Shown here: one piece after another, positions 16,675 through 26,893 of the stretch
Layout: each line of letters opens with the position of its first letter
Position numbering within the stretch: the first letter of the stretch is position 1
Position numbers and translations under genes: made by a program
Assembly (NCBI GenBank): GCA_963841885.1
Contig: CAWJEK010000008.1
Span: 205,155 to 269,154 of the forward strand
Source of the DNA: Bog-756 sp963841885
GTDB taxonomy: Bacteria; Actinomycetota; Acidimicrobiia; Acidimicrobiales; RAAP-2
DNA length: 64,000 nt
Reading direction: 5' to 3'
The notes under the pieces: generated by a model
The model's input: the letters and a program-made list of their open reading frames with translations, nothing else
Databases searched by the model: none
Told to the model about the DNA's origin: nothing

Positions 16675-17200
16675 CTCCCGGGGCGTCGCCGTGACGGTCC
16701 GACCGTGAGGGTAGGTGACGCCCGGCGGGAGGGCGGTGCCGGACGCGGCGAACTCGGAGCCATGGCGCAAGGGGCCGCGGTCCACCACCCCGTGCGGGTG
16801 CCCACGCACCGGATGCCCGCGCCGAGCGATGTGGACGGAGCGGCCGCCTCGGAGGACGACGGGCGTCGCCGGTGGCCAGCCCGGACGGGTGACCGTCGGC
16901 GGGTGCTCGCGTTGTTCACATTCGGCCCCGGCTGAGCCACCCACGACGACGGCCGGTGCCGTCGGCGACGCCGGGTCGGTGTCGAACATCGCCCTGACCA
17001 GGCCGTTCCGCTCCCGGTGGGTCCGGTGGTTCCAGTTCACGCGTTGGTAACACTGCAGTGACCGTGCCGAAATCCCCGCCCTGCATTGTGTGTCCCGGCA
17101 GAGCGCATCTGCCTGCCTTGGCTACCGTCGCCGCTCCCTGTGGGGTGGGGGGCGGGGTGCAGTCAACGCACGAGGCATCTGAGGAGAGGAGCACCAAGCA
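16675..17200. other. Gene-free region upstream of amt
   Basis: No frame on either strand shows a recognisable product or the GC-rich third positions of the neighbouring genes. The only clear signals are the GlnR-like repeat at 17036-17062, a possible -10 (TACCGT, 17123-17128), and the GAGGAG site just before the amt start. The rest holds nothing I can identify. Confidence 0.6.
17036..17062 (+). promoter_or_regulatory. GlnR-like binding site (three phased half-sites)
   Basis: TTCAC (17036-17040), GTAAC (17047-17051) and GTGAC (17058-17062) are spaced exactly 11 bp apart, giving AC-n9-AC-n9-AC. This matches the known actinobacterial GlnR box (GTnAC-n6-GnAAC). It lies about 140 bp before amt, a typical place for nitrogen control. 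No glnR gene is in the window, so the link is inferred. Confidence 0.5.
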
Positions 17201-18727
17201 GTGCTAGAAGCAGCAGTCCATATTGTGTCGGTTCCATATCCGAGCTGGCTGAACACAGGGGACAACACGTGGCAGTTGGTGGCTGCCACGTTCGTCGGTC
17301 TGATGAGCCTGCCCGCCCTGGCGGTGCTCTACGCGTCGCTCGTCCAGAAGAAGTGGGCGGTCAACGTCATGGCGATGATGTTCGCCGGCTTCTCGATCGT
17401 CCTGGTGTGCTGGTTCCTCTACGAGTACAAGATGGGCTTCGGCGCCAACTCCTGGGGTGGAGGTGTGAAGGACGGCGTTCAGACCCAGTTCGGGACAGGG
17501 AAGGGACTGAGCTACTTCTTCCACAACTTCTGGGGTAAGCCGGGACCGATCACCAGTCCCCAGGGTGAACAGGGCCAGGCCGTCTCGGCGGCCAACACGG
17601 CCATCCCGTTCCACTTCCCCACCTCGACGCTGGCCTACTTCCAGTTCGTGTTCGCGGCCATCACCCCGCTCCTCTTCATGGGTAGCGTGCTCGGCCGGAT
17701 CAAGTTCAGCGCCTGGTGCCTGCTGGTGCCGCTGTGGTCGACCTTCGTCTACAGCATCAACGCCTTCCTCCTGTGGGGCGGCGGCTACTTCGCCCAGGAG
17801 GGTGCCCTCGACTTCTCCGGTGGGTACGTGATCCACATGTCGGCCGGCGTGTCCGGGTTCGTGGCGGCGTGGCTCCTCGGACCCCGCCTCCTACGGGACC
17901 GACAGCACGCCATCCCCAACAACCTGGTCATGGCCGGGGTCGGGGCCGGCATCCTGTGGCTCGGCTGGAACGGCTTCAACGGTGGTGACCCGTACTACGC
18001 AGGGGCGGACGCCGCCGCCGCGGTGGTCAACACCAACCTGGCCACCGCCACCGGTGTCATCGTGTGGATCGCCATGGACGCCTGGCTCTCCAAGGAGAAG
18101 AAGCCCACCTTCCTCGGTGGGGTGAACGGGATGATCTGCGGCCTGGTGGGCATCACGCCCTGTGCGGGCTGGGTCAATGGTCAGGGCGCCATCTACGTCG
18201 GCCTGATCTGCACCGTCGTCGTGTGGTTCGCCTGGAACTACCTCTCCAAGGTGCGGCCCTTCTCGAAGGTGGACGACGCCCTCGGCGTCATCTACACCCA
18301 CGGGATGGCCGGACTCCTCGGAGGTCTGCTCCTGGGTGTCTTCGGGGACCCGGGCATGGTCGAATACCCGTGCGGTATCGCCCACGTCCCGGCGACCTAC
18401 GCATCGCAGTCGTCGGCCTGCGCCCCCTTCAGCGTGAGCGGCCTGGTCTACACCGGCTCCGCCCACCAGTTGTGGGAACAGTTCCGAGCGGCGGTGTGGG
18501 TGATCATCTGGTCAGCCCTCGTGACGTTCATCCTGATGAAGCTGATCGGATGGGTGCTGCGAGGTGCCCGCTACAGCGACGAGATCCTCGAGGTCGGCGA
18601 CCTGGCGATCCACGGCGAGGAGGCCTTCCCCGCCGAGACGCTGGCCGAGCGGGTGGGCGCCATGTCCATGGCCGGCGAGGCGGCGAGCACCCGGCGAGCC
18701 AAGGAGACCGAGGAGGAACCGTCGTGA
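17201..18727 (+). CDS. amt: Ammonium transporter (Amt family)
   Basis: This 508-residue protein has about 11 membrane helices. Family features include SLVQKKWAVNVMAMMFAGFSIV in helices 1-3, a YVIHMSAGVSGFVAAWLLGPR helix with the first pore His, GLVGITPCAGWVNGQGAI, and the second pore His in IYTHGMAGLLGGLL. It imports ammonium/ammonia across the inner membrane. It is somewhat longer than the usual 400-450 residues because of an insertion between helices 2 and 3 and a cytoplasmic tail. The GTG start has a GAGGAGAGGAG site. The P-II gene follows after 67 bp, the classic amtB-glnK arrangement. Confidence 0.93.
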   Translation: MLEAAVHIVSVPYPSWLNTGDNTWQLVAATFVGLMSLPALAVLYASLVQKKWAVNVMAMMFAGFSIVLVCWFLYEYKMGFGANSWGGGVKDGVQTQFGTGKGLSYFFHNFWGKPGPITSPQGEQGQAVSAANTAIPFHFPTSTLAYFQFVFAAITPLLFMGSVLGRIKFSAWCLLVPLWSTFVYSINAFLLWGGGYFAQEGALDFSGGYVIHMSAGVSGFVAAWLLGPRLLRDRQHAIPNNLVMAGVGAGILWLGWNGFNGGDPYYAGADAAAAVVNTNLATATGVIVWIAMDAWLSKEKKPTFLGGVNGMICGLVGITPCAGWVNGQGAIYVGLICTVVVWFAWNYLSKVRPFSKVDDALGVIYTHGMAGLLGGLLLGVFGDPGMVEYPCGIAHVPATYASQSSACAPFSVSGLVYTGSAHQLWEQFRAAVWVIIWSALVTFILMKLIGWVLRGARYSDEILEVGDLAIHGEEAFPAETLAERVGAMSMAGEAASTRRAKETEEEPS

Positions 18728-18794
18728 ACGGGTCCGGACCGGCTATGCCGGAAGCAGACAGGACCACATCGGGTACGACAAGGAGAATTGCAGG

Positions 18795-19134
18795 ATGAAG
18801 CTCATCGTGGCGGTGCTCAAGCCGTTCAAGTTGGATGAAGTCAAGGAAGCCCTGAAGGCACTCGGTGTCCACGGGATGACCCTCACGGAGGCCCAGGGGT
18901 TCGGGCGCCAGCGGGGACACACCGAGGTCTACCGGGGAGCGGAGTACGAGGTCGAGTTCGTGCCGAAGATCCGGCTCGAGGTCGTCGTCGACGATGCCCA
19001 GGTCGACGAGGTGGCGAACGCCATCGTCGACGTGGCCGGGACCGGGAAGATCGGGGACGGCAAGGTGTGGATCCTTCCCGTCGAGGAGATCATCCGGGTC
19101 CGCACGGGTGAGCGGGGAGTCGGACGCCCTGTAG
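18795..19134 (+). CDS. glnK: P-II nitrogen regulatory protein, frameshifted near its C-terminus
   Basis: The protein opens MKLIVAVLKPFKLDEVKEAL and carries the T-loop GFGRQRGHTEVYRGAEYEVEF with the modifiable Tyr51, and the ATP/2-oxoglutarate-binding segment GTGKIGDGKVWILPVEE. P-II proteins block Amt and tune nitrogen metabolism. As read, the frame runs through TGERGVGRP and on to 19439, overlapping gpmA. Deleting one G at 19122-19123 gives TGERGVDAL followed by a stop at 19134, for a total of exactly 112 residues, the canonical P-II length and ending. No glnD follows. Confidence 0.9.
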
Positions 19135-19171
19135 GCGGCCACTCCCCCCGGGGCCCGCGGGCCCTGCAGAA

Positions 19172-19278
19172 CTGCCGGGATAAGCCCCCCTCTTCCCGGC
19201 AGCGCGATACCCGTCGGATCCCCCCTTCCGACGGTTGGACAGGACGAGTGGTCGGCCCGAACGGGTCGGCCACTCGTC
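19172..19278. terminator. Three tandem hairpins between convergent glnK and gpmA
   Basis: Three perfect inverted repeats follow one another. CTGCCGGGA/TCCCGGCAG pairs 19172-19180 with 19194-19202. CCGTCGGA/TCCGACGG pairs 19211-19218 with 19227-19234. GACGAGTGG/CCACTCGTC pairs 19243-19251 with 19270-19278. Lying between two converging genes, they probably form a bidirectional terminator. The canonical glnK stop proposed above places them all downstream of the coding region, which supports that repair. Confidence 0.6.
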
Positions 19279-19336
19279 GCGTCCGAGGGTGGATGCGCCG
19301 TCGGACGAAGGTGGTCCCGGTCCCCGGGGTGGTGGT

Positions 19337-20092
19337 TCAGCCGGCCTGGCGCCGCACGGCGTCGGCCGCGGCCTCGGCGGCGGCGGCATCGCCCAGGAAC
19401 CCGTGGGAGACCACCGAGAGGTCGTCTCCGAGCGTGTAGCGGTAGGGGATGCCCGTCGGGATCTCGAGGTCGACGATGGCGTCGTCGCCGATCCCCTCGA
19501 TGTGCTTGCGCAGGGCGCGCAGGCTGTTGCCGTGGGCCACCACCAGCACCGCCCCGCCGCGTGGCCCCTCGGCCAACAGGTCCGGCACGATGGCGTCGGA
19601 CCAGTAGGGGACGGTCCGGGCCACCACGTCGGCCAGGCACTCCGTCAGGGGCAGGGCGTCGGCCGGCACGTCGCGGTAGCGCGGGTCACCCGCCGGGTCG
19701 TGGGCGTCGCCCCGGACGACCGCCGGCGGCGGGGTGGCGTAACTGCGTCGCCACTCCTTCACCTGTGCCTCGCCGTGTCGGGCCGTGGTCTCCTTCTTGT
19801 TGAGCCCCTGGAGCGCCCCGTAGTGGCGCTCGTTGAGCCGCCAGTGCCGACGGACGGGCAGCCACGGTCGTCCGGCCGCGTCGAGGGCCAGGTTGGCCGT
19901 CCGCACCGCCCGGGTGAGCAGTGAGGTGTGGACCACCCGCAGATCCAGACCGGCGTCGGCCGCGAGCATCGTGCCGGCCCCCCGGGCCTCGTCCTCGCCG
20001 AGGGGTGAGAGGTCGACGTCGTGCCATCCGGTGAAGAGGTTCTCGGCGTTCCAGAGCGACTGACCGTGACGGAGGAGGACGAGTTGGGGCAT
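19337..20092 (-). CDS. gpmA: 2,3-bisphosphoglycerate-dependent phosphoglycerate mutase
   Basis: The 251-residue protein has the phosphohistidine motif LVLLRHGQSLWN (His9), the dPGM signatures NLFTGWHDVDLSPLG and RHWRLNERHYGALQGLNKKE, and the second catalytic His in VVAHGNSLRALRKHIEG. It interconverts 3- and 2-phosphoglycerate in glycolysis. The ATG at 20092 is 7 nt from a TACGCT box (20100-20105), so it is probably leaderless. In mycobacteria gpm1 sits beside senX3-regX3; here the two-component genes lie 33 kb away. Confidence 0.95.
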   Translation of the reverse strand: MPQLVLLRHGQSLWNAENLFTGWHDVDLSPLGEDEARGAGTMLAADAGLDLRVVHTSLLTRAVRTANLALDAAGRPWLPVRRHWRLNERHYGALQGLNKKETTARHGEAQVKEWRRSYATPPPAVVRGDAHDPAGDPRYRDVPADALPLTECLADVVARTVPYWSDAIVPDLLAEGPRGGAVLVVAHGNSLRALRKHIEGIGDDAIVDLEIPTGIPYRYTLGDDLSVVSHGFLGDAAAAEAAADAVRRQAG

Positions 20093-20099
20093 GCCTGCG

Positions 20100-20105
20100 A
20101 GCGTA
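20100..20105 (-). promoter_or_regulatory. -10 box for leaderless gpmA transcript
   Basis: On the minus strand TACGCT is followed by 7 nt and the gpmA ATG. Confidence 0.45.
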
Positions 20106-20150
20106 TCCCGGGCCCGGATCGCCGGAAATCACAGCAATTAGTCGAGAAAA

Positions 20151-20182
20151 GTTGGTGCAATGGCACTCAAGTTTGCTATAGT
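20151..20182 (+). promoter_or_regulatory. dnaK operon promoter with HAIR-like (HspR) operator
   Basis: TGCTATAGT (20174-20182) is an extended -10 box. Upstream, ACTCAAG (20165-20171) is a perfect right half of the HspR inverted repeat CTTGAGT-N7-ACTCAAG. At the correct 7-nt distance the left half GTTGGTG (20151-20157) matches at only three of seven positions. The operator overlaps the promoter spacer, so bound HspR would block RNA polymerase. HspR is encoded in the operon itself. This leaves a leader of about 140 nt before dnaK. Confidence 0.6.
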
Positions 20183-20332
20183 TGTCCCTGGAGCGACAGG
20201 ACCGAGTGGCCTCCGGGACCACGGAGTCCAGGTCGCACGAGTCGAGGCGCCGGGAGGCGCACCCCAGACACGGCAGTACACAGAGCAACGAGCTACCCGA
20301 CCCGCGGAGGGTGGGGAACAGGAGGCAAGACC

Positions 20333-22165
<1,833 letters not shown>

Positions 22166-22171
22166 TCGTCG

Positions 22172-22789
22172 ATGACGATCGGAGACGAGCCGCGGACCGG
22201 CGGCACCGGTGACGGGACGGGGGCCGACGAGGCCCCCGTCACCGGGCCGGACGACGAGGTGGTCGACGCCGAGGTGGTCGACGTCGGACCCGTCGCCCCC
22301 GACATCGAGGAGGCGGAGGCCGTCGAGGCCGATCCTCTGGAGGTGGCGCGGGCGGAGCGGGACGAGTACCTGGACTCGCTGCGACGGCTGCAGGCCGAGT
22401 TCGAGAACTACAAGAAGCGGGTGCTGAAGCAGCAGTCCGAGCAGATGGCGCGGGCCGCCGCGTCCCTGGTCGACAAGCTGCTCCCGGTACTCGACGCGAT
22501 GGACCTCGCCACCGACCACGTCGGGGGCAACGACTCGGACGAGGCGAAAGCCCTGGTGGCCGCCTCCGGGCTGCTGCACGGGATCCTGGAGAAGGAAGGT
22601 CTCGAGCGGATCGACCCGGCGGGGCAGGAGTTCGATCCCACCGCCCATGAGGCGGTCGGGCACCAGCCGGCCCCCGAGGGTGCCGAGCCCACGGCGTCGG
22701 GTGAACCCCGCGTCAGCCAGGTCATGCGCGCCGGCTACCGCTGGCACGGGACCGTGGTCCGACCGGCCATGGTCATGGTCGAGGGCTAG
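22172..22789 (+). CDS. grpE: Nucleotide exchange factor GrpE
   Basis: This 205-residue protein has an acidic, disordered N-terminus, a long helix (RAERDEYLDSLRRLQAEFENYKKR) that dimerises and senses heat, and the C-terminal beta domain GTEFDP-like segment GQEFDPTAHEAVGHQ with VMRAGYRWHGTVVRPAMVMV. It exchanges ADP for ATP on DnaK. It is 6 bp after dnaK and 57 bp before dnaJ in the same operon. Its start repeats the DDEVVDAEVVD theme of the DnaK tail. Confidence 0.95.
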   Translation: MTIGDEPRTGGTGDGTGADEAPVTGPDDEVVDAEVVDVGPVAPDIEEAEAVEADPLEVARAERDEYLDSLRRLQAEFENYKKRVLKQQSEQMARAAASLVDKLLPVLDAMDLATDHVGGNDSDEAKALVAASGLLHGILEKEGLERIDPAGQEFDPTAHEAVGHQPAPEGAEPTASGEPRVSQVMRAGYRWHGTVVRPAMVMVEG

Positions 22790-22846
22790 GTCTCCCGGAG
22801 GACCCGACAGGACAAGGACGAAGAGCGCAGACAGAGAAGAGACACG

Positions 22847-23971
22847 GTGGCGCCGCAACGCGAATGGTTCGAGAAGGATTACTACAAGACCCTCGGGGTG
22901 CCGTCCACGGCTACGCCGAAGGAGATCACCAGCGCCTATCGGAAGCTGGCCAAGAAGCACCACCCCGACACCAATCCGGGGGACGACGAGCTCTTCAAGG
23001 AGATCACGGCCGCCTACGACGTCCTGGGTGACGCTGACAAGCGCAAGGAGTACGACGAGGTCCGCACCCTCGGTCCCCAGGCCGGCGGATTCCCCGGTGG
23101 CTTCGGCGGGGGCGGCGGTGGGTTCCCGGGTGGCGGCACCTACCGGGTGGAGGACGTGGGCGACTTCGGCGACCTGTTCGGCGGCCTGTTCGGTCGTGGG
23201 CGCCGGGGCGGCGGCCAGACCGGCCCGCAGCGCGGCGCCGACGTGGAGGCCGAGCTGCACCTGACCTTCGAGGACGCGGTGCGCGGGGTCACGACCTCCG
23301 TGAACCTCACCACCGACGCCCGCTGCCACACCTGCGGCGGCTCGGGTTCGGCCCCGGGCACGCGTCCCGACCCGTGCCCCCGCTGCGGCGGCACCGGGTC
23401 CCTCCAGGACGACCAGGGTCTCTTCTCCCTCAGCCAGATCTGTCCGCAGTGCAGCGGGCGGGGGACGATCGTCACCCACCCGTGCCCGACGTGCTCGGGC
23501 ACCGGGACCGAGCACCGCAACCGCTCGGTCAAGGTGCGCATCCCCGCGGGGGTGGAGGGCGGGCAGCGCATCCGGGTCAAGGGCCGCGGCGCGGCCGGCC
23601 GGGGCGGCGGTCCGTCCGGTGACCTGTACGTCATCGTCCACGTCGGGCGTCACAACCTCTTCGGGCGCAAGGGTCGCAATCTCACCCTGACGGTTCCCGT
23701 GGGCTTCGCGGAAGCCGCCCTCGGGACGACGCTTACGGTGCCGACGCTGGATGACCCCGTGACCCTGCGGGTGCCCGCCGGCACCCCCTCGGGGCGGACA
23801 TTCCGGGTCAAGGGACGCGGAGTGCCGGGGGGCAGGAAGTCGCCCACCGGTGACCTGCTGGTCACCGTCGAGGTCGACGTCCCGGACGCACTCACCGACG
23901 AGCAGCGCGCCGCGGTGGAGGAGTTGGCCAAGGTCATCGAGCCGCCGTCACGCTCCGGGTTGGGGGTGTGA
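22847..23971 (+). CDS. dnaJ: Chaperone DnaJ (Hsp40)
   Basis: The 374-residue product has a J domain (residues 8-75, HPD in KKHHPDTNPGD), a Gly/Phe-rich linker, four zinc-binding repeats (CHTCGGSG, CPRCGGTG, CPQCSGRG and CPTCSGTG, about 160-225) and the two C-terminal client-binding domains. It stimulates DnaK ATPase and delivers unfolded clients. It starts with GTG. Its stop is 1 bp from the hspR start. The order dnaK-grpE-dnaJ-hspR is classic for actinobacteria. Confidence 0.97.
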   Translation: MAPQREWFEKDYYKTLGVPSTATPKEITSAYRKLAKKHHPDTNPGDDELFKEITAAYDVLGDADKRKEYDEVRTLGPQAGGFPGGFGGGGGGFPGGGTYRVEDVGDFGDLFGGLFGRGRRGGGQTGPQRGADVEAELHLTFEDAVRGVTTSVNLTTDARCHTCGGSGSAPGTRPDPCPRCGGTGSLQDDQGLFSLSQICPQCSGRGTIVTHPCPTCSGTGTEHRNRSVKVRIPAGVEGGQRIRVKGRGAAGRGGGPSGDLYVIVHVGRHNLFGRKGRNLTLTVPVGFAEAALGTTLTVPTLDDPVTLRVPAGTPSGRTFRVKGRGVPGGRKSPTGDLLVTVEVDVPDALTDEQRAAVEELAKVIEPPSRSGLGV

Positions 23972-23972
23972 C

Positions 23973-24380
23973 ATGAGCGACGACCGTCACGACCGCGCCG
24001 TCTATGTGATCTCGGTGGCCGCCGAGCTCGCCGGGGTCCATCCCCAGACGCTGCGGGTCTATGAGCGCAAGGGCCTGCTCGACCCCAGCCGGACCCGGGG
24101 TGGGAGCCGGCGGTTCTCGGAGCGCGACCTCGAGCGGCTGCGCGAGATCCAGGGTCTCACCAACCAGGGCCTGAACCTGGAGGGCGTGCGGCGGGTGCTC
24201 GAACTCCAGGACGAGGTGGCCCGGCTCCAGCGCGAGCTCGAGGCCACCCGGGCCGCCGCCCGCGAGGCGGTGGCCGTCACCCACCGCCAATACCGCCGGG
24301 ACCTGGTGCCCCTGTCGCAGCTGCCGGTACCGACCCGGACCACCCGACGACCCCCGCATGGAAACGGAGCATCACGATGA
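23973..24380 (+). CDS. hspR: Heat-shock repressor HspR (MerR family)
   Basis: The 135-residue protein has a MerR-type winged helix (AVYVISVAAELAGVHPQTLRVYERKGLLDPSRT) with the HspR-typical RTRGGSRRFSERDLERL wing and a short coiled coil. HspR binds HAIR repeats with DnaK as co-repressor and releases them when DnaK is titrated by unfolded protein. It is the fourth gene of its own regulon. Its stop overlaps the clpB start by four bases (ATGA), coupling the two. Confidence 0.95.
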   Translation: MSDDRHDRAVYVISVAAELAGVHPQTLRVYERKGLLDPSRTRGGSRRFSERDLERLREIQGLTNQGLNLEGVRRVLELQDEVARLQRELEATRAAAREAVAVTHRQYRRDLVPLSQLPVPTRTTRRPPHGNGASR

Positions 24381-26866
24381 GCCTCAACCCGGAACGCTGG
24401 ACACTGAAGACCCAGGAGGCGCTGGCGAGTGCCGTCGAGCGCGCCCGCGACGCCTCCAACGCGGAGGTGACCCCCGAGCACCTCCTGGCCGCCGTCCTGG
24501 ACCAGTCGGACGGCATCGCCGGCCCGATCCTCGCCCGGGTGGGCGTCGAGCCGTCGGTCGTGCGCGCCCGCATCGGCGAGCAGCTGGGCCGGCTGCCCCA
24601 GGCATTCGGGGGCGCCGAGCCCACCATCGACCGTGCCCTGCGCGAGTCGCTCGAGGCCGCGGACCGTCAGCGCATCGACATGGGCGACGAGTACCTGTCC
24701 GTCGAACACATCCTGCTGGCCCTGGCCGACCGTCTGGGTGTCGAGCGCGACGCCCTGCTGACCGCGCTGCGCGACGTGCGGGGCAGTCACCGGGTGACGT
24801 CCCAGAATCCCGAGGAGACGTTCCAGGCGCTCGAGAAGTACGGCCGGGACCTGACCGCCCTGGCCCGTCAGGGGAAGATGGACCCGGTCATCGGACGGGA
24901 CGAGGAGGTCCGCCGCGTGATCCAGGTGCTGTCCCGGCGCACCAAGAACAATCCCGTGCTGATCGGCGAGCCGGGCGTCGGGAAGACGGCCATCGTCGAG
25001 GGCCTCGCCCAGCGGATCGTCGAGGGCGACGTCCCCGAGGGACTGCAGGGCAAGCGGGTGATCAGTCTCGACATGGGCTCGATGATCGCCGGGGCCAAGT
25101 ACCGGGGTGAGTTCGAGGAGCGGCTGAAGGCGATCCTGAAGGAGATCGTGGACGCCGAGGGCGAGATCATCACGTTCATCGACGAGCTGCACACCATCGT
25201 CGGGGCCGGCGCCGCCGAGGGAGCCATGGACGCCGGCAACATGATCAAGCCGATGCTGGCCCGCGGCGAGCTCCGCCTCATCGGGGCCACCACGCTCGAC
25301 GAGTACCGCCAGTACATCGAGAAGGACGCCGCCCTCGAGCGTCGGTTCCAGCAGGTCTTCGTGCCGCCGCCTTCGGTGGCCGACACCATCGCCATCCTGC
25401 GCGGCCTGAAGGAGCGCTACGAGGTCCACCACGGTGTCCGGATCCAGGACGCCGCCCTGGTGGCCGCGGCGGTGCTCTCGGACCGGTACGTGACCGGCCG
25501 CTTCCTCCCCGACAAGGCGATCGATCTCATGGACGAGTCGGCCAGTCGGCTGAGGATCGAGATCGACTCCATGCCGACCGAGCTCGACGTGGTGACCCGC
25601 CGCCTGCGCCAACTCGAGATCGAGCGGATGGCGCTGGCCAAGGAGACCGACACGGCCTCGGCCGACCGGCTGGCCAAGCTGGACGAGGAGATGGCCAACC
25701 TGACCGAGGAGTCCTCGGCCATGACCGCGCACTGGCAGGCCGAGAAGGAGGCCATCTCCACCATCCAGTCCCTCAAGACCCAGCTCGAGCAGGCCCGCTC
25801 CGACGCCGAGCGCCTCGGCCGAGAGGGTGACCTGGCCGCCGCCTCGGAGATCACCTACGGCGTCGTCCCCGGCCTGGAACGCCAGGTGGAGGAGGCCACG
25901 ACCGCCCTCGACGACCTCCAGCGCGACCAACGCTTCCTCAAGGAGGAGGTCGACGCCGAGGACGTCGCCGAGGTGGTGAGCCGGGCCACCGGCGTGCCCG
26001 TCAGCCGGCTGCTCGAGGGTGAGGTGGAGAAGCTGGTCCGGATGGAGGACGCCCTCCACGCCCGGGTGGTGGGCCAGGACGAGGCCGTGTCGGCCGTGTC
26101 CAACGCCATCCGCCGCAGCCGGGCGGGTCTGTCCAACCCGGACCGGCCGATCGGCTCGTTCCTCTTCATGGGACCCACCGGCGTGGGCAAGACCGAACTC
26201 GCCCGGGCCCTCGCGGAGTTCCTCTTCGACGACGCCCGGGCCATGGTGCGGATCGACATGAGCGAGTACATGGAGCGCCACTCGGTCGCCCGGCTCGTCG
26301 GGGCGCCCCCCGGCTACGTCGGCTACGAGGAGGGTGGCCAGCTGACCGAGGCCGTCCGTCGCCGTCCTTACGCGGTCGTGCTGCTGGACGAGCTCGAGAA
26401 GGCGCACCCCGACGTCTTCAACACGTTGCTCCAGGTGCTGGAGGACGGTCGTCTGACCGACGGCCAGGGCCGGACGGTCGACTTCACCAACACGGTGCTG
26501 ATCATGACGTCGAACATCCCCGGCGAACCGGTCGAGTACTTCAAGCCCGAGTTCGTCAACCGGATCGACGAGATCGTCCGCTTCCACAACCTGACGGAGG
26601 CCGACCTCAACCGGATCGTGACCATACAGTTCCAGGGACTGCGCAGCCGGCTCGCCGAGCGCCGGCTCTCGCTCGAGGTCACCCCGGCGGCCGAACAGCT
26701 GCTGGCCCACAACGGGTTCGACCCCGATTTCGGGGCCCGCCCGCTGCGCCGGGTCATCCAGCGCCAGGTCGAGGACCCGCTGGCCCTGGCGCTGCTGGAG
26801 GGTCGCTATCCGGAAGGTTCGACGGTCACCGTGGACGCCAAGGACGGCGAGGTCGTGCTGGTCTAG
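24377..26866 (+). CDS. clpB: ATP-dependent disaggregase ClpB
   Basis: The 829-residue protein has a Clp N-domain pair (1-145), a first AAA+ module (Walker A GEPGVGKT near 200, Walker B ITFIDELH), a coiled-coil middle domain (about 400-520), and a second module (GPTGVGKTELA near 600, VVLLDELEKAH). It extracts proteins from aggregates together with DnaK/DnaJ/GrpE. The stretch between the second sensor-1 (MTSN) and the arginine-finger box (PEFVNRIDEIV) is about 20 residues shorter than in E. coli ClpB. ClpB control by HspR through cotranscription fits actinobacterial practice. Confidence 0.96.
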   Translation: MSLNPERWTLKTQEALASAVERARDASNAEVTPEHLLAAVLDQSDGIAGPILARVGVEPSVVRARIGEQLGRLPQAFGGAEPTIDRALRESLEAADRQRIDMGDEYLSVEHILLALADRLGVERDALLTALRDVRGSHRVTSQNPEETFQALEKYGRDLTALARQGKMDPVIGRDEEVRRVIQVLSRRTKNNPVLIGEPGVGKTAIVEGLAQRIVEGDVPEGLQGKRVISLDMGSMIAGAKYRGEFEERLKAILKEIVDAEGEIITFIDELHTIVGAGAAEGAMDAGNMIKPMLARGELRLIGATTLDEYRQYIEKDAALERRFQQVFVPPPSVADTIAILRGLKERYEVHHGVRIQDAALVAAAVLSDRYVTGRFLPDKAIDLMDESASRLRIEIDSMPTELDVVTRRLRQLEIERMALAKETDTASADRLAKLDEEMANLTEESSAMTAHWQAEKEAISTIQSLKTQLEQARSDAERLGREGDLAAASEITYGVVPGLERQVEEATTALDDLQRDQRFLKEEVDAEDVAEVVSRATGVPVSRLLEGEVEKLVRMEDALHARVVGQDEAVSAVSNAIRRSRAGLSNPDRPIGSFLFMGPTGVGKTELARALAEFLFDDARAMVRIDMSEYMERHSVARLVGAPPGYVGYEEGGQLTEAVRRRPYAVVLLDELEKAHPDVFNTLLQVLEDGRLTDGQGRTVDFTNTVLIMTSNIPGEPVEYFKPEFVNRIDEIVRFHNLTEADLNRIVTIQFQGLRSRLAERRLSLEVTPAAEQLLAHNGFDPDFGARPLRRVIQRQVEDPLALALLEGRYPEGSTVTVDAKDGEVVLV

Positions 26867-26893
26867 GTTCCGACCTACGGGCCGCCGGGCGGG

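Noticed and set aside
16507..17040. Minus-strand frame in the gap before amt
   Set aside because: Arg/Pro/Gly-rich translation with no recognisable domain and no third-position GC bias in that frame; it also overlaps the repaired membrane protein gene.
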